Source: Methylobacterium mesophilicum SR1.6/6 (lineage in GTDB: Bacteria; Pseudomonadota; Alphaproteobacteria; Rhizobiales; Beijerinckiaceae). Taken from it: a stretch of 64,000 nucleotides of DNA. This document shows, piece after piece, positions 36,656 to 46,017 of this stretch. The DNA is taken from NCBI RefSeq assembly GCF_000364445.2, contig NZ_CP043538.1:1309612-1373611 (forward strand), written 5' to 3'. The position numbers were made by a program, and so were the translations under genes. Each line of letters opens with the position of its first letter. Within the stretch, counting starts at the first letter, position 1. The notes beneath the pieces are model-generated. The model was not told where the DNA came from. It saw only the letters and a program-made list of their open reading frames with translations, and searched no databases.

Positions 36656-37450
36656 ATGGATCTCGGCATTGAAGGGCGCGTCGCCCTGGTGACAGGCGGC
36701 GGTCGGGGTATCGGGCGCGAGACGGCGCGCGAATTCCTCCAAGCCGGCGTCAAGGTCATGACGTGCGCACGTACGGGGGAGCAGCTGGAGCGGACTTGTG
36801 CCGAACTCCGTGAACTGACCGGCGGCGAGATCCAGTCGCGCGTCGTCGACATGACGAAACCCGCAGACATTCAGGCGATTATCGACGCGACGCTGTCGAC
36901 CTACGGCACAATCGATATTCTCGTGAACAATGCGGGCACGATGTATCCGGGTCGCTTCGCGGAACTTACGGATGAAGGCTTGCAGACGCAGCTTGACACG
37001 AAGCTGTTCGGCTGGCTTCGGGCGATCAGGGCGGTCTCGCCGATCATGCGCGAGAAGAAGTGGGGCCGTATCGTAAGCCTCATCGGCGGTGCTGGCAAAG
37101 AGCCCGATCCGTACATGTTCGGTTCCGCGATGACGAACAGTGCGCTCCTCAACATGACCAAATCGCTATCGACTGAATTTGGTCCGGATAACGTCCTCGT
37201 CAATGCTGTCTGTCCAGGCTGGGTGGCGACTGATCTCTGGCGCCGCCACGCTGAAGGCCTCCGGCGGGAACTCGAGGTCCAGACCGACGAGCAGGCGCGT
37301 GAGTTGGCGAAGAAGAAGAACGCGCTCGGCCGCATGGGCAAGCCGGAGGAATTAGCTAGCGCCATCGCATTTCTATGCTCGGAGCGTGCGAGCTACATCA
37401 CGGGTGTCTCGCTCAATCTCGACGGGGGACGTCTCAAGGGACTCTGGTAG
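36656..37450 (+). CDS. Short-chain dehydrogenase/reductase with altered active site
   Basis: The 264-residue protein has the NAD(P) motif TGGGRGIG near residue 14, NNAG, and the C-terminal NLDGG. The usual catalytic Ser-Tyr-x3-Lys is changed: the region reads SLIGGAGKEPDPYMFGSAMT, where Tyr is followed at +4 by Ser, not Lys. This pattern belongs to a minor SDR group (with GSAxTNxALL after the Tyr). Activity as a hydroxyacyl or alcohol dehydrogenase is possible, but chemistry differs. First gene of the operon facing the GntR regulator; GAGGAAC lies 8 nt before the ATG. Confidence 0.8.
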   Translation: MDLGIEGRVALVTGGGRGIGRETAREFLQAGVKVMTCARTGEQLERTCAELRELTGGEIQSRVVDMTKPADIQAIIDATLSTYGTIDILVNNAGTMYPGRFAELTDEGLQTQLDTKLFGWLRAIRAVSPIMREKKWGRIVSLIGGAGKEPDPYMFGSAMTNSALLNMTKSLSTEFGPDNVLVNAVCPGWVATDLWRRHAEGLRRELEVQTDEQARELAKKKNALGRMGKPEELASAIAFLCSERASYITGVSLNLDGGRLKGLW

Positions 37451-37626
37451 GGGCGCGGTCCGTGGATCTCTGCCCGTCGGACCGCGACCTGATCGACGGT
37501 GGCCACGGCCGTCAGTGTCCGTCTGAGGAGCGGGGTAATAGATCGCCGCCTCCGAGCGGGCGAGGTACTTCTACGGGGCCGACGCCGGCGTCGGTCGCCG
37601 GCGGACGATTTCCTGAGGCAGTCCAG

Positions 37627-38397
37627 ATGATCGAACTGCGCGGTATCCGCAAGTTGTTTGGTCGGGGCGGTCGTGAGGTCTGCGCGGTCGACGGTGTCGA
37701 CCTAACCATCGCGGCGCACTCGATCGTGGCGCTGATTGGACCGTCGGGCTGTGGAAAATCGACCCTCCTCAACATGACCGCGGGGCTCTACAAGCCGAGC
37801 GGAGGCCAGATCCACTACGACGGGCATCTGGTCACTGACGTGAACACTGACGTCGGGTACATGACTCAGAAGGACAACCTGCTGCCCTGGCGGCACGTCC
37901 TGGACAACGTTGCGCTCCCCCTGGAATTGGCGGGGCACCCACGCGACGAGCGCTACGCGGCGGCCGGCCGGCTTCTGAAACAGGTCGGGCTTGACGGCTT
38001 CGAGACGAAGTTCCCGAGTGAGCTGTCCGGAGGAATGAGGAAGCGCGTCGCCCTGGCGCGCATGCTCCTCTACGAGCCGCGGACGCTCCTTCTCGACGAG
38101 CCCTTCGCGGCACTGGACGCTCAGCTGCGCATCGCGATGCACGATCTACTGCTGCGCTTGTGGGGCGAACGGCGACAGACCATCGTCTTGGTCACGCATG
38201 ACCTGATGGAGGCAATCACTCTCGCTGATCGTGTTGTTGTGTTCACGCGGCGGCCGGCGCGCGTCGCACTGTGCCAGGACATACCGTTGAGCCGTCCCCG
38301 CGACGTGCAGGAGATCCGCTTTACCCCCGAATTCCATGACATCTACAGCGCTCTCTGGGAGCGGCTCCGCGAAGAATATGACGAGGGCAGACTCTGA
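37627..38397 (+). CDS. ABC transporter ATPase, nitrate/sulfonate/taurine type
   Basis: The start ATG at 37627 (MIELRGIRKLF) follows a GAGG site at about 11 nt; the reading frame is open upstream but has no ribosome binding site. Motifs: Walker A GPSGCGKST, Q-loop TQKDNLLPW, signature LSGGMRKR, Walker B LLLDEP, switch His VTHDLMEA. 256 residues. Sits 176 nt after the SDR gene and 1 nt before the permease start. Energises uptake of the cluster's organic substrate. Confidence 0.85.
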   Translation: MIELRGIRKLFGRGGREVCAVDGVDLTIAAHSIVALIGPSGCGKSTLLNMTAGLYKPSGGQIHYDGHLVTDVNTDVGYMTQKDNLLPWRHVLDNVALPLELAGHPRDERYAAAGRLLKQVGLDGFETKFPSELSGGMRKRVALARMLLYEPRTLLLDEPFAALDAQLRIAMHDLLLRLWGERRQTIVLVTHDLMEAITLADRVVVFTRRPARVALCQDIPLSRPRDVQEIRFTPEFHDIYSALWERLREEYDEGRL

Positions 38398-38398
38398 C

Positions 38399-39226
38399 AT
38401 GGTCGAGATCACGCCATCGCTCGCTGAGGAGCAGGTCGCCGGACCACCGCACCCGCCGTGGTCGGAGACCAGCGTGCCGACAATGCTGGCGATGCAGGCC
38501 GCACTAGGCTTTGCACTCCTGCTTGCTTGGCAGCTCGCCGCCGGGCACCTCGTCGACGAATTCCTGGTCAGCTCACCGCTCGCCGTCGCGGCGCGCCTTT
38601 GGAGCTGGGTCGCCGACGGCAGCATCGCGATCCACATCTGGGTGACTATCTATGCGACCGTGATTGGTTTCGCTATCGGCGCGGTGGCAGGCGTCATCGG
38701 TGGGGTATGGCTCGGGCTGTCGCCGTTCTTCAGCCGCCTGTTGAGCCCATACATCTGGGCTTTCAACGCACTGCCGAAGGTCGCGCTCGCGCCGCTCTTC
38801 ATCCTGTGGTTCGGCCTCGGCATCCAGTCGAAGATCGCGCTCGCTGCCGTGCTGGTGGTGTTCTTGGTCTTCGTGAACACCTTCTCCGGCGTGCGCCAAG
38901 TCGATCCCGACCTGATCGACGGGGTGAGACTGATGCGAGCCAGCCGCGGCCAGATCCTCACGAAGGTTGTTCTGCCGGCCGCCACCTCCTGGATCTTCGT
39001 CGGCCTCAAGACGGCAGTGCCCTACGCGCTGATTGGCACGATCATCGGCGAGCTTATCGCGTCCAACCGCGGGCTCGGCTACCTCGTCCAACGGGCCGGA
39101 AGTGAGTTCGACACGGCCGGTGTCTTCGCCGCGCTGCTCGTGATCGCCGCGCTCGCCGTGCTCTTCAACGGATTGGTCGAGCGCGTCGAGGCCCGCCTCG
39201 AGCGCTGGAAGATCGTGAGCCGCTGA
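38399..39226 (+). CDS. ABC transporter permease
   Basis: The 275-residue inner-membrane protein (MVEITPSLAEEQ start, one base after the ATPase stop) has about six helices and the EAA coupling motif (MRASRGQILTKVVLPAATSW). It pairs with the ATPase at 37627 and the periplasmic binding protein at 39287. The tail ERVEARLERWKIVSR is a cytoplasmic amphipathic end, usual in this class. Confidence 0.82.
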   Translation: MVEITPSLAEEQVAGPPHPPWSETSVPTMLAMQAALGFALLLAWQLAAGHLVDEFLVSSPLAVAARLWSWVADGSIAIHIWVTIYATVIGFAIGAVAGVIGGVWLGLSPFFSRLLSPYIWAFNALPKVALAPLFILWFGLGIQSKIALAAVLVVFLVFVNTFSGVRQVDPDLIDGVRLMRASRGQILTKVVLPAATSWIFVGLKTAVPYALIGTIIGELIASNRGLGYLVQRAGSEFDTAGVFAALLVIAALAVLFNGLVERVEARLERWKIVSR

Positions 39227-39286
39227 CCGCGGGCGATACGGACGGGCCAGCGCACGGGTACGCTGGCCGCATCACCGGGGGAGACG

Positions 39287-40279
39287 ATGGTGAAATTACG
39301 AGGGGTGGTGGCCGCGGTGTTTGGTCTTGTCTCGATGTTCACCCCAGCCCTGGCACAAGAGACGGTGCGCATCACGAACATCGGGCACGGTTACTACGCA
39401 GGTGCGCTCTACGTCGCGATCCGAGAAAAGCTGTTCGAAAAGTACGGGCTAAAACCCGAGGTAACCTACGTTAAGGGTGGATCCCTCGCGCTCCAGTCGG
39501 TGCTCGGCCGTGAGGCGGACTTCGGCATCCTGACCTACGAGCACGTCATTACGGCCGCCGCGCAGGGCCGAAACGTGCTCTCCGTCTTCAACGTCACGAC
39601 GCGACCGCTCAACAACGTCATCGTCTCCAAGGCCCTGTACGAGGCGGCAAAGGACAAATCGCTCGAGGATCGGGTTCGCGCCTTGAAGGGCAAGCGGGTC
39701 GGCACGCCGTCCGCGGGCGGGTCGGGGGAGAAGATGCTCGGCGTGCTGGCCAAGCGCTACGGGCTGAACCTGCCGGGTGACATCGAGATGGTCTACCTGG
39801 GGACGGACGCCGGTACCTATGTCGGCGCCATGCGGAGCAGGCTCATTGATGCCGCGATGCCCTTTGAGCCGGCGGGGGTTATGGTCGAGGAGCGCGGGCT
39901 CGGCTCGACGCTGATCAGCCTCATGGACGGCCGTATGGAGGAGTTCCGCGACCTCGTCTTCATGACGGTCGTGACCCATCCGGACATGGCCCGAGACAAG
40001 CCGGATATCGTCCGTAAAACGGTCGCGGTTTTCGAGGAGGCTCAGAAGATCCTGCTCGATCCCGCCCGGGGCAAGCGGATCATGGGAGAGGAGTTCCGCG
40101 AGATGGACGTCGCCGCGAATGATCATGCTTACGAGGTGGTGCGCCAGATCTGGAGTCCCGACGGACGCATGAGTATCGAGGGCGCCAAGAAGGTCGTGGA
40201 CTTCATCAAGCCCGCCGGCGGGCGCGCGATTGACCCTACAAAAACCTTCACCAACGATTTCTTGCCCGCCACGCGGTGA
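39287..40279 (+). CDS. ABC substrate-binding protein, NMT1/ThiY-like
   Basis: A Sec signal peptide (MVKLRGVVAAVFGLVSMFTP then ALA, cut after residue 23) leads into an NMT1/SsuA-type binding protein: GHGYYAGALYVAIREKLFEK, GREADFGILTYEH, KGKRVGTPSAGGSGE, YVGAMRSRLIDAAMP. 330 residues. GGGGGAG precedes the ATG. It follows the permease by 60 nt and completes the importer. Ligand unknown; neighbours suggest a carboxylic or aromatic acid. Confidence 0.83.
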   Translation: MVKLRGVVAAVFGLVSMFTPALAQETVRITNIGHGYYAGALYVAIREKLFEKYGLKPEVTYVKGGSLALQSVLGREADFGILTYEHVITAAAQGRNVLSVFNVTTRPLNNVIVSKALYEAAKDKSLEDRVRALKGKRVGTPSAGGSGEKMLGVLAKRYGLNLPGDIEMVYLGTDAGTYVGAMRSRLIDAAMPFEPAGVMVEERGLGSTLISLMDGRMEEFRDLVFMTVVTHPDMARDKPDIVRKTVAVFEEAQKILLDPARGKRIMGEEFREMDVAANDHAYEVVRQIWSPDGRMSIEGAKKVVDFIKPAGGRAIDPTKTFTNDFLPATR

Positions 40280-40285
40280 ATATCC

Positions 40286-41170
40286 ATGGACAAGATCATC
40301 GGCTCCGAACACCGCGCATCCAAGGACGACGTCTCACTTTTCTTATGGCGTAAGCGAGGCCAGGATGGCCTCGGTTCCGGCTGGCCGCCGGTCGTGCTGG
40401 TGCATGGATCGTCGATGTCGGCTCTCCCGACGTTCGACCTAAGCGTGCCGAACCATCCAGATTACTCGATGATGGATTGGCTAGCGCGGCGCGGCCACGA
40501 CGTTTGGACGCTCGATCACGAGGGTTACGGCCGATCGACCATCACGGGGGGCAACTCGGACGTCGCCTGCGGTGTCGCGGATCTTGAAGCGGCGACCGAT
40601 CTCATTCGAGACGTGACCGGCACCCGATCCGTCTCGATTTATGGCCTCTCGTCGGGCGCGTTGAGGGCAGCGGGCTTCGCGCAGGCGTTCCCGGATCGTG
40701 TCGAACGCCTCGTTCTGGACGCGTTTGTCTGGACTGGGAAGGGAGCGCCGACGCTCGCGAAGCGGCGCGAGGGTGTCGCGACCTTCCGAGCGCAGAACCG
40801 CCGCCCGATCGATCTTGCGTTCATCGAGGGCATCTTCCTGCGCGACAAGCCGGGCACAACGGCACCGGAGGTCGCGCGCGCTTGCGCCGAGGCGCAGATG
40901 TCGCTCGGCAACTCGGTTCCGACCGGCACTTACCTGGACATGACCACGCGCCTGCCCTTGGCCAACCCTGAGCGGATCCTGGCTCCTACACTCATCGTGC
41001 GTGGCGAGCACGACGGCATCGCCACTCTCGACGACATCGTCGCCTTTTTCCAACGCCTCCCGACCGGCGACAAACGTATTGCCGTGCTCCCGGATGTCGC
41101 CCACTGCACACCACTTGGCATCATGAGGCACCGGATGTGGACAGCGATGGCTGAATTTATAGAGATTTAG
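40286..41170 (+). CDS. Alpha/beta hydrolase
   Basis: The 294-residue cytosolic enzyme shows the alpha/beta hydrolase order: oxyanion region VVLVHGSSMS, nucleophile elbow YGLSSGA (Ser), acid in VRGEHDG (Asp), and His in DVAHCTPLG. A cap region lies about 150-210. It starts 6 nt after the binding protein, so it is the last gene of the operon and probably hydrolyses an ester, lactone or C-C bond in the imported compound. Close to the meta-cleavage or carboxylesterase types, not further resolvable. Confidence 0.8.
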   Translation: MDKIIGSEHRASKDDVSLFLWRKRGQDGLGSGWPPVVLVHGSSMSALPTFDLSVPNHPDYSMMDWLARRGHDVWTLDHEGYGRSTITGGNSDVACGVADLEAATDLIRDVTGTRSVSIYGLSSGALRAAGFAQAFPDRVERLVLDAFVWTGKGAPTLAKRREGVATFRAQNRRPIDLAFIEGIFLRDKPGTTAPEVARACAEAQMSLGNSVPTGTYLDMTTRLPLANPERILAPTLIVRGEHDGIATLDDIVAFFQRLPTGDKRIAVLPDVAHCTPLGIMRHRMWTAMAEFIEI

Positions 41171-41617
41171 GATTGATAAGCGACTTGAGATGAGCGAGCT
41201 GTCACGAAACCTTTAGTCAATGTGTGCTGGTGGCGTGTCTATCGTACCGCTTGCTTCGAAGCAGGCGGTACGCAATTGGCCGGGGTCAGTCAATCAGGAC
41301 CGCTTAGATTGCCGGCAAGCGGACTTCTGAAGGGCAGAGGAGGGTCGTGAGCGAGGGTTACAACCGCGTCCGCTTTTCTGGTCTCCTGTTCAGAAGCGGA
41401 CAAGCCGCAATCGGCCAGATCTAGCCGGCCGCTGAGCGCCCATGGCCGCCCTGCAATCATCGATGACTGCTCCCGGAAGCGGACGCTGCTGTACCTGTGT
41501 TTCGGACTCGGATTGTGCCGTGAGCGCCACCAGAGACGGCGCTCCGTAGCAGGCATTCGGTTGCACTAAGCGGATCGTCGCTTTCTGATCGGCCTCTGCG
41601 TTCGAAGCATCGGCCTC
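41171..41617. other. Gap filled with repeat copies
   Basis: Between convergent genes. No gene; see the repeat entry at 41248-41482. No clear terminator hairpin with T-run was seen after either gene. Confidence 0.5.
41248..41482 (+). repeat. Tandem dispersed repeat copies
   Basis: CTTGCTTCGAAGCAGGCGG (41250) begins one unit. GTCCGCTT (41368-41375) and AAGCGGAC (41394-41401) flank the second, followed by AAGCCGCAATCGGCCAG. GCAAGCGGAC (41313) and GAAGCGGACG (41475) are loose ends of others. Confidence 0.65.
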
Positions 41618-41986
41618 TTAGCTTCCGAAACCTTGGCCAGCCTTCCTATACTCGGGCCGCGGTGGTGCGAAGATGTCGAGGACCCGCGCCCCCTCCGGCC
41701 CCGCCTTCATCGTGTGTGGAACACCGCCCGGCGTCCGCCAGAAGTCACCCTTCTTCACGGCAATCTCCTCATCACCTTGGATCCGGACCGCCGTGCCCTC
41801 AAGGAGCACACCCCATTGCTCCTCCGGGTGGTGGTGCATCGTGCCAGCACAGTTCGGTTCAAGTGACACGATCGACAGCATCGCCTGTTCACCCGCGAAG
41901 ATGCGTGTGGTCAGTCCAGGCGCAAGCTCACGCAGTAGGCCGTCCGTTGGATTGTCGAGATTATGAAATTCATCGGCTTGGCGCAC
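41618..41986 (-). CDS. Cupin-domain protein
   Basis: A single small cupin of 122 residues. Motif 1 reads GTMHHHPEEQWGVLLEG (three His and Glu, metal ligands); motif 2 reads GDFWRTPGGVPHTMKAG with the last His. GTG start with GGAGG 5 nt upstream. Cupins of this size act as isomerases, dioxygenases or sugar-binding sensors; no substrate can be stated. It is the last of the minus-strand LysR-MFS-RraA-cupin series, 237 nt after the RraA-like gene. Confidence 0.75.
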   Translation of the reverse strand: MRQADEFHNLDNPTDGLLRELAPGLTTRIFAGEQAMLSIVSLEPNCAGTMHHHPEEQWGVLLEGTAVRIQGDEEIAVKKGDFWRTPGGVPHTMKAGPEGARVLDIFAPPRPEYRKAGQGFGS

Positions 41987-42223
41987 GATTGCCTCCTTCA
42001 GTAAGAGTCGCGCGAAGATGGGGCAGACAAATGTTCAAGGATTGATGCTTAGCCAAACGCAGGTGACGCTTTCATTTTTGTCTGATACAACTCCATCAGA
42101 GCTGTTCCCACCGGGAGGCGTGCCGTCAGTCAACAGTCTCGGACCGGGCGATTTGCCTGAAGGTGTGTGCTAGCAGCTCTCCGTCAGTCGTTCTGAGCTC
42201 AGAAGTGTGGACCGGCGCGCGTC

Positions 42224-42871
42224 TCAAGGCGCGGTTACCTTGCCGTATCGACCGTCGTACCGCCCCTCGCGGATCATCTGCAGGACCTCAGCTTCGCGCC
42301 GCTCTTGGGCGCGCACCGCCTCGATGAGGCTCGGCGCGATGGTTGGCGGGAACGTCACCACGCCATCCTCATCGCCGACGACCACATCGCCTGGATTGAC
42401 CGTCCAGCCTCCGATCGAGACAGGGATGTTGATCGCACCGGGACCCATCTTGTAAGGGCCGCGATGGATTGCGGCTCGTGCGTAACAGGGGAAGTCCGAC
42501 GTCTTGAAGGCGTTCGCGTCGCGAACAGCACCATCGATGACGAAGCCTGCCGCTCCAAGGCTCTCGGCGATGGCCTTCATGATGTCGCCGACGAGGGCGC
42601 GGCTGATATCGCCACCGCCGTCGACCACGACCACGTCGCCGGGGCGGACCAAGTTCAGAGCTTGATGGATCGCCAAGTTGTCGCCGGCACGAACCCGTAC
42701 CGTAAGCGCGGTGCCGACAAGCTTGCCACCGCGATGAAAAGGACGCAGTCCAACGATGCCGGGCAAGCGATCGAGGTTGTCGCTGATCGTCGGTGTGGCG
42801 GCCGTCCGTAACGCCTCGAGGATCGACGGATCCACGGCAGGCGGTAGCGGATTATGATCGATATTTGACAT
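42224..42871 (-). CDS. RraA-like aldolase (4-hydroxy-4-methyl-2-oxoglutarate / oxoadipate type)
   Basis: The 215-residue protein has the RraA fold signatures: TISDNLDRLPG, GDVVVVDGGGD, then GFVIDGAVRDANAF with the substrate-binding Arg and metal-binding Asp of HMG/CHA aldolases, and NPGDVVVGDEDGVV. In gallate or protocatechuate 4,5-cleavage such enzymes split carboxy-hydroxy-oxoadipate to pyruvate and oxaloacetate, while bacterial RraA itself inhibits RNase E; the full Arg-Asp pair and catabolic neighbours favour the aldolase role. 288 nt after the MFS gene on the same strand. Confidence 0.78.
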   Translation of the reverse strand: MSNIDHNPLPPAVDPSILEALRTAATPTISDNLDRLPGIVGLRPFHRGGKLVGTALTVRVRAGDNLAIHQALNLVRPGDVVVVDGGGDISRALVGDIMKAIAESLGAAGFVIDGAVRDANAFKTSDFPCYARAAIHRGPYKMGPGAINIPVSIGGWTVNPGDVVVGDEDGVVTFPPTIAPSLIEAVRAQERREAEVLQMIREGRYDGRYGKVTAP

Positions 42872-43159
42872 ATCTGAGTTTCTTTTCAGCTTCGTCAGAA
42901 GATTATGCGACCCTAAATCAACTCACATGTCTTCAGCGCCGGATCGCCTCGGATGCGAAGGCATGGCGGGGAATCCACACGAACCCATCCCCGATCTCCA
43001 GCGCAGCATGACCGCGTGGTTCGGCGCATGTGATAGGGCAGCTTGTTCCCGACGGCGCCGACCGTCAGTTTCGGCGTGCAGGCGCCGGCAGCATCGATGG
43101 ATTGGAGCACTCGGCCCTCCAAGCGAAGCCTTATCTGCGCACCTATTGCGGCGTCCATG
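42872..43159. other. Gap between MFS and RraA-like genes
   Basis: No supported gene. A minus-strand frame starting at 43158 lacks a ribosome binding site and shows no family. Confidence 0.4.
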
Positions 43160-44467
43160 TCAGACTGCCACGGTCGTCGCAGCTGGCGCGGGATGAGCCA
43201 TGCGGTCGCTGAGGAGCGCGGCGATCAGTGCGGCGACGAAGGCTGCGCCGGCCATGGCGGCAAGTGCTGCCGAGAAGCTTCCGGCCCAGTCGCGGATCAC
43301 GCCGGTCATCCAAGGTCCGACCAAGCCGCCAAGCTGGGCCAGCGTGTTGATGAGGGCGATGCCTGCGGCGCGCGCTCCGCCTGAGAGAAAGTCGCCGGTC
43401 AAACTCCAGAAGATGCCGAGGCCACCCCAGATGCCCGCGGCGGCGAAGCAAAGGCTCACGAAGCTGATGGTGTTGTTCGGTGCGTAGGCACTGCCGAGAA
43501 GGCCGATGCCACCCAAGGCCAACGAGGCGGCGAGATGCCACTTGCGTTCCCGTGCGCGGTCGGAGTGGCGAGCCCAGAGTAGCATCGCGGCACCTCCGCA
43601 CAGGAACGGCAGCGCCGCTATCAGGCCGACCTGGACATCGGACAAGCCCCCGAACCCTTTGATGATCTGCGGAAGCCACAGCAAGACGCCGTAGAGTGCC
43701 GTCAGGAAGCAAGTGAACAGGGCGGCCAGCGCCCAGACGCGTCCCAGCCGCACGACCTGCCAGAATGCAAGGTCGCCGTGGGTTGCCGTGCCGGTCTGCT
43801 CGTCGCGCAGGCGCCGTGTCAGCCACGCCTTCTCGTCAGCCGGCAGCCAAGCCGCCGCCTCCGGTCGCTCCGTGAGCCAGATCAGGACAGCTCCCCCCAG
43901 CAGTACGGCCGGCGCAGCCTCCAGGAGGAACATCCATTGCCAGCTGCGCAGGCCGAGGGCCTCGGGCATGTATGTCAGGATCGCACCCGATAAGGGTGAC
44001 CCGACCACCGAGGCGAGCGCTGTCGCCGCGACCACGCCCGAATTGGCCTTCGACCGATGCTCGATCGGGAACCATTGCGTGAGGTAGTACACGACGCCGG
44101 GCAGGAACCCGCCCTCAGCGACACCGAGGAGGAAGCGGAGAACGTAGAAGCTCGTCTCGCCCTGGACGAAGGCCATGCAGCCCGAGACCAGTCCCCAGCT
44201 GACGAGGATGCGGGCAATCCAGACGCGCGCGCCGACTCTGTGCAGGATGAGGTTCGAGGGCACTTCGAACAGGGCATACCCGACGAAGAAGATGCTGGCT
44301 CCGAACCCAAATGCGGTGGCGCTCAGACCGAGATCGGCGTTCATGCGCAGAGCCGCGAAACCGATATTGACCCTGTCGAGGTAATTGACGACCAAGAGCA
44401 AGAACAAGAACGGGATCAGGCGCCAGTAGACGCGGCGCATCGTGCGCGTTTCGATGTCGTCACTCAT
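43160..44467 (-). CDS. MFS transporter, anion:cation symporter (ACS) type
   Basis: The 435-residue protein has twelve predicted helices with a central loop at about 190-225. TM1 reads VNYLDRVNIGFAALRMN, the ACS-family hallmark also seen in phthalate, tartrate and hexuronate carriers, and FPIEHRSKA is in the TM4-5 loop. It likely brings a carboxylate in with protons. GGGAGGG lies about 5 nt before the ATG. It follows the LysR gene and precedes the RraA-like aldolase, all minus strand, suggesting a regulated uptake-degradation set. Confidence 0.82.
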   Translation of the reverse strand: MSDDIETRTMRRVYWRLIPFLFLLLVVNYLDRVNIGFAALRMNADLGLSATAFGFGASIFFVGYALFEVPSNLILHRVGARVWIARILVSWGLVSGCMAFVQGETSFYVLRFLLGVAEGGFLPGVVYYLTQWFPIEHRSKANSGVVAATALASVVGSPLSGAILTYMPEALGLRSWQWMFLLEAAPAVLLGGAVLIWLTERPEAAAWLPADEKAWLTRRLRDEQTGTATHGDLAFWQVVRLGRVWALAALFTCFLTALYGVLLWLPQIIKGFGGLSDVQVGLIAALPFLCGGAAMLLWARHSDRARERKWHLAASLALGGIGLLGSAYAPNNTISFVSLCFAAAGIWGGLGIFWSLTGDFLSGGARAAGIALINTLAQLGGLVGPWMTGVIRDWAGSFSAALAAMAGAAFVAALIAALLSDRMAHPAPAATTVAV

Positions 44468-44771
44468 GCGTCCCTCCCAGATCGAGATTTTTTGTTTGAA
44501 CCCGTGGCGTGCGGGACCCGGCGATTCAACTCAGGTTGGCTGCAGCTGACCGCGCCGCTATCTCAGCCCCGATCGGAGGCGGCGTTCGATGGCCCAATCA
44601 GCGATCCGCGCGTCGCTCGCCGGGCGGAACCGTTAGTCGGGGTGCCTGCGTGGTGTCTGCTTCTGATGGCAGTCATCTCAGAAGCTGTCAGGGCCGTCCA
44701 AGACCGATTTTAATTGCTGATATAAGGTCGGACTTATACAAGCATGGGCGCTCATGCCATCGAGATCACCC
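44468..44771. other. Gap between LysR and MFS genes
   Basis: Probably the MFS promoter. No gene, RNA or repeat is seen; bases around 44700-44730 are AT-richer. Confidence 0.4.
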
Positions 44772-45689
44772 TCAACCGGCGCGCGCGTCGCGACATGTAG
44801 ACGGCCTCATCAGGTTGAGCATGGCTTCGAGCGGCAAGTCGCGCGGGCCCGGGCGATAGAGCGCGACGAGCAGGGTCTCGAAGGCTGAGCGCCCGCCTTC
44901 CAGACGTTTGAAGGTCAGGTCGGAGCGGATGTGGCGCGCCACGCCAGCGGTGACGAGCGTCACGCCGAGGCCCGCCGCGACGAGGCCGAGCGCAGTCTGG
45001 ATCTCGAATGCCTCCTGGGCCACCGATGGGGTGAAGCCAGCCTCGCGACAGAGGCTCAGAATGCGCGATGGAAAACGCGCGGCGGGGTTCTTTGGGAACA
45101 GGATGAACGCCTCCTCGGCGAGTTCCGGCAAGCCTAGACTTCGTCGTTGGGCGAAGGGGTGCTGCCGCGGCAGAGCCACGACGAGATCCTCCCGCAGCAG
45201 AACCTCCTGCATCAAGCCCGGTGTCTCGACTGGATCGCGCGATAATCCCAGATGGATCGTCCCCGCCCGCAGCGCGTCCGGTTGGTCCTCGGTCAGCATC
45301 TCGTGCAAGCGAAGTTCCACATCCGGATGGTTCAAGCTGAACTCGCGCACGACAGGAGGGAGGAAATCGTACATGGCGGAGCGCGTGAACCCGATGCCGA
45401 GCCAACCCCGCTTGCCCTGTCCGATCTGGCGCACCTCTGCGACGACAGACTCGAACCGATCGACCAAGCTGGCGGCCTCCGCGTGCAGGTACCGGCCGGC
45501 GTCGGTGAGCCGCAATGGCCGCGCGTTTCGCTCGAAGAGTGGCGTGCCGATCCGAGCCTCGATCAGTTGGATCTGCTGGCTCAAAGCCGGTTGTGCGATG
45601 CCCATCAACTCTGCCGCCCGGCTGACGTTGCCCTCGCGGGCCAAGATCAGAAACGCATCCAGGTGACGAAAGGCGATCCGCTTCGGCAT
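44772..45689 (-). CDS. LysR-family regulator, CatR/BenM-like
   Basis: 305 residues: winged helix-turn-helix at 1-65 (FRHLDAFLILAREGNVSRAA, AQPALSQQIQLIE) and a LysR effector domain (GWLGIGFTRSAMYDFLPPVV, EDLVVALPRQHPF). Closest in character to regulators of aromatic or dicarboxylic acid use. It lies upstream of the MFS, RraA-like and cupin genes in the same direction and is their likely controller. The ligand may be a pathway intermediate. Confidence 0.82.
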   Translation of the reverse strand: MPKRIAFRHLDAFLILAREGNVSRAAELMGIAQPALSQQIQLIEARIGTPLFERNARPLRLTDAGRYLHAEAASLVDRFESVVAEVRQIGQGKRGWLGIGFTRSAMYDFLPPVVREFSLNHPDVELRLHEMLTEDQPDALRAGTIHLGLSRDPVETPGLMQEVLLREDLVVALPRQHPFAQRRSLGLPELAEEAFILFPKNPAARFPSRILSLCREAGFTPSVAQEAFEIQTALGLVAAGLGVTLVTAGVARHIRSDLTFKRLEGGRSAFETLLVALYRPGPRDLPLEAMLNLMRPSTCRDARAG

Positions 45690-46017
45690 TTCAGCTTAAC
45701 CATCATCCGGGCTCGGCCGTGGGGCCATTTGTCCAAACGTAGTCGGACGTATCGAGGTGCCCGGTAAGGGCGCTGAGCTTCCGCAAAAAGTGCTTTGGGA
45801 CATCGGCCGGCACGCTGAATGTCCGCGTCTTCGAGCGGCCTTCTCCGAAGCGGACCAGCGGCTTTCGGCCAAGGCCTGCCGATTTAGGCCGTCGGGCGTC
45901 GTTGACGCCGCCCGCCCGCAGCAGGTGATGGCCGGTCGCTGCTGACCGCCATCTCGACGTTGCGTTTACACAGCCGTATCGGGTCACAAGGCCCACCGCA
46001 GCGGATCCGGCTCTGGA
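45690..46017. other. Divergent region with repeat copy
   Basis: Between LysR (minus) and the drug-efflux MFS (plus). Contains the repeat at 45811-45880. No gene. Confidence 0.45.
45811..45880 (+). repeat. Dispersed repeat copy
   Basis: ATGTCCGCGTCTTCGAGC and CTCCGAAGCGGACC (45844-45855) are near-complementary; AGCGGCTTTCGGCCAAGG follows at 45857. Confidence 0.65.

Noticed and set aside
42913-43158. Minus-strand frame with a faintly PrpF-like segment (SIDAAGACTPKL)
   Set aside because: Similarity too weak and short, no ribosome binding site, ends in unrelated composition.
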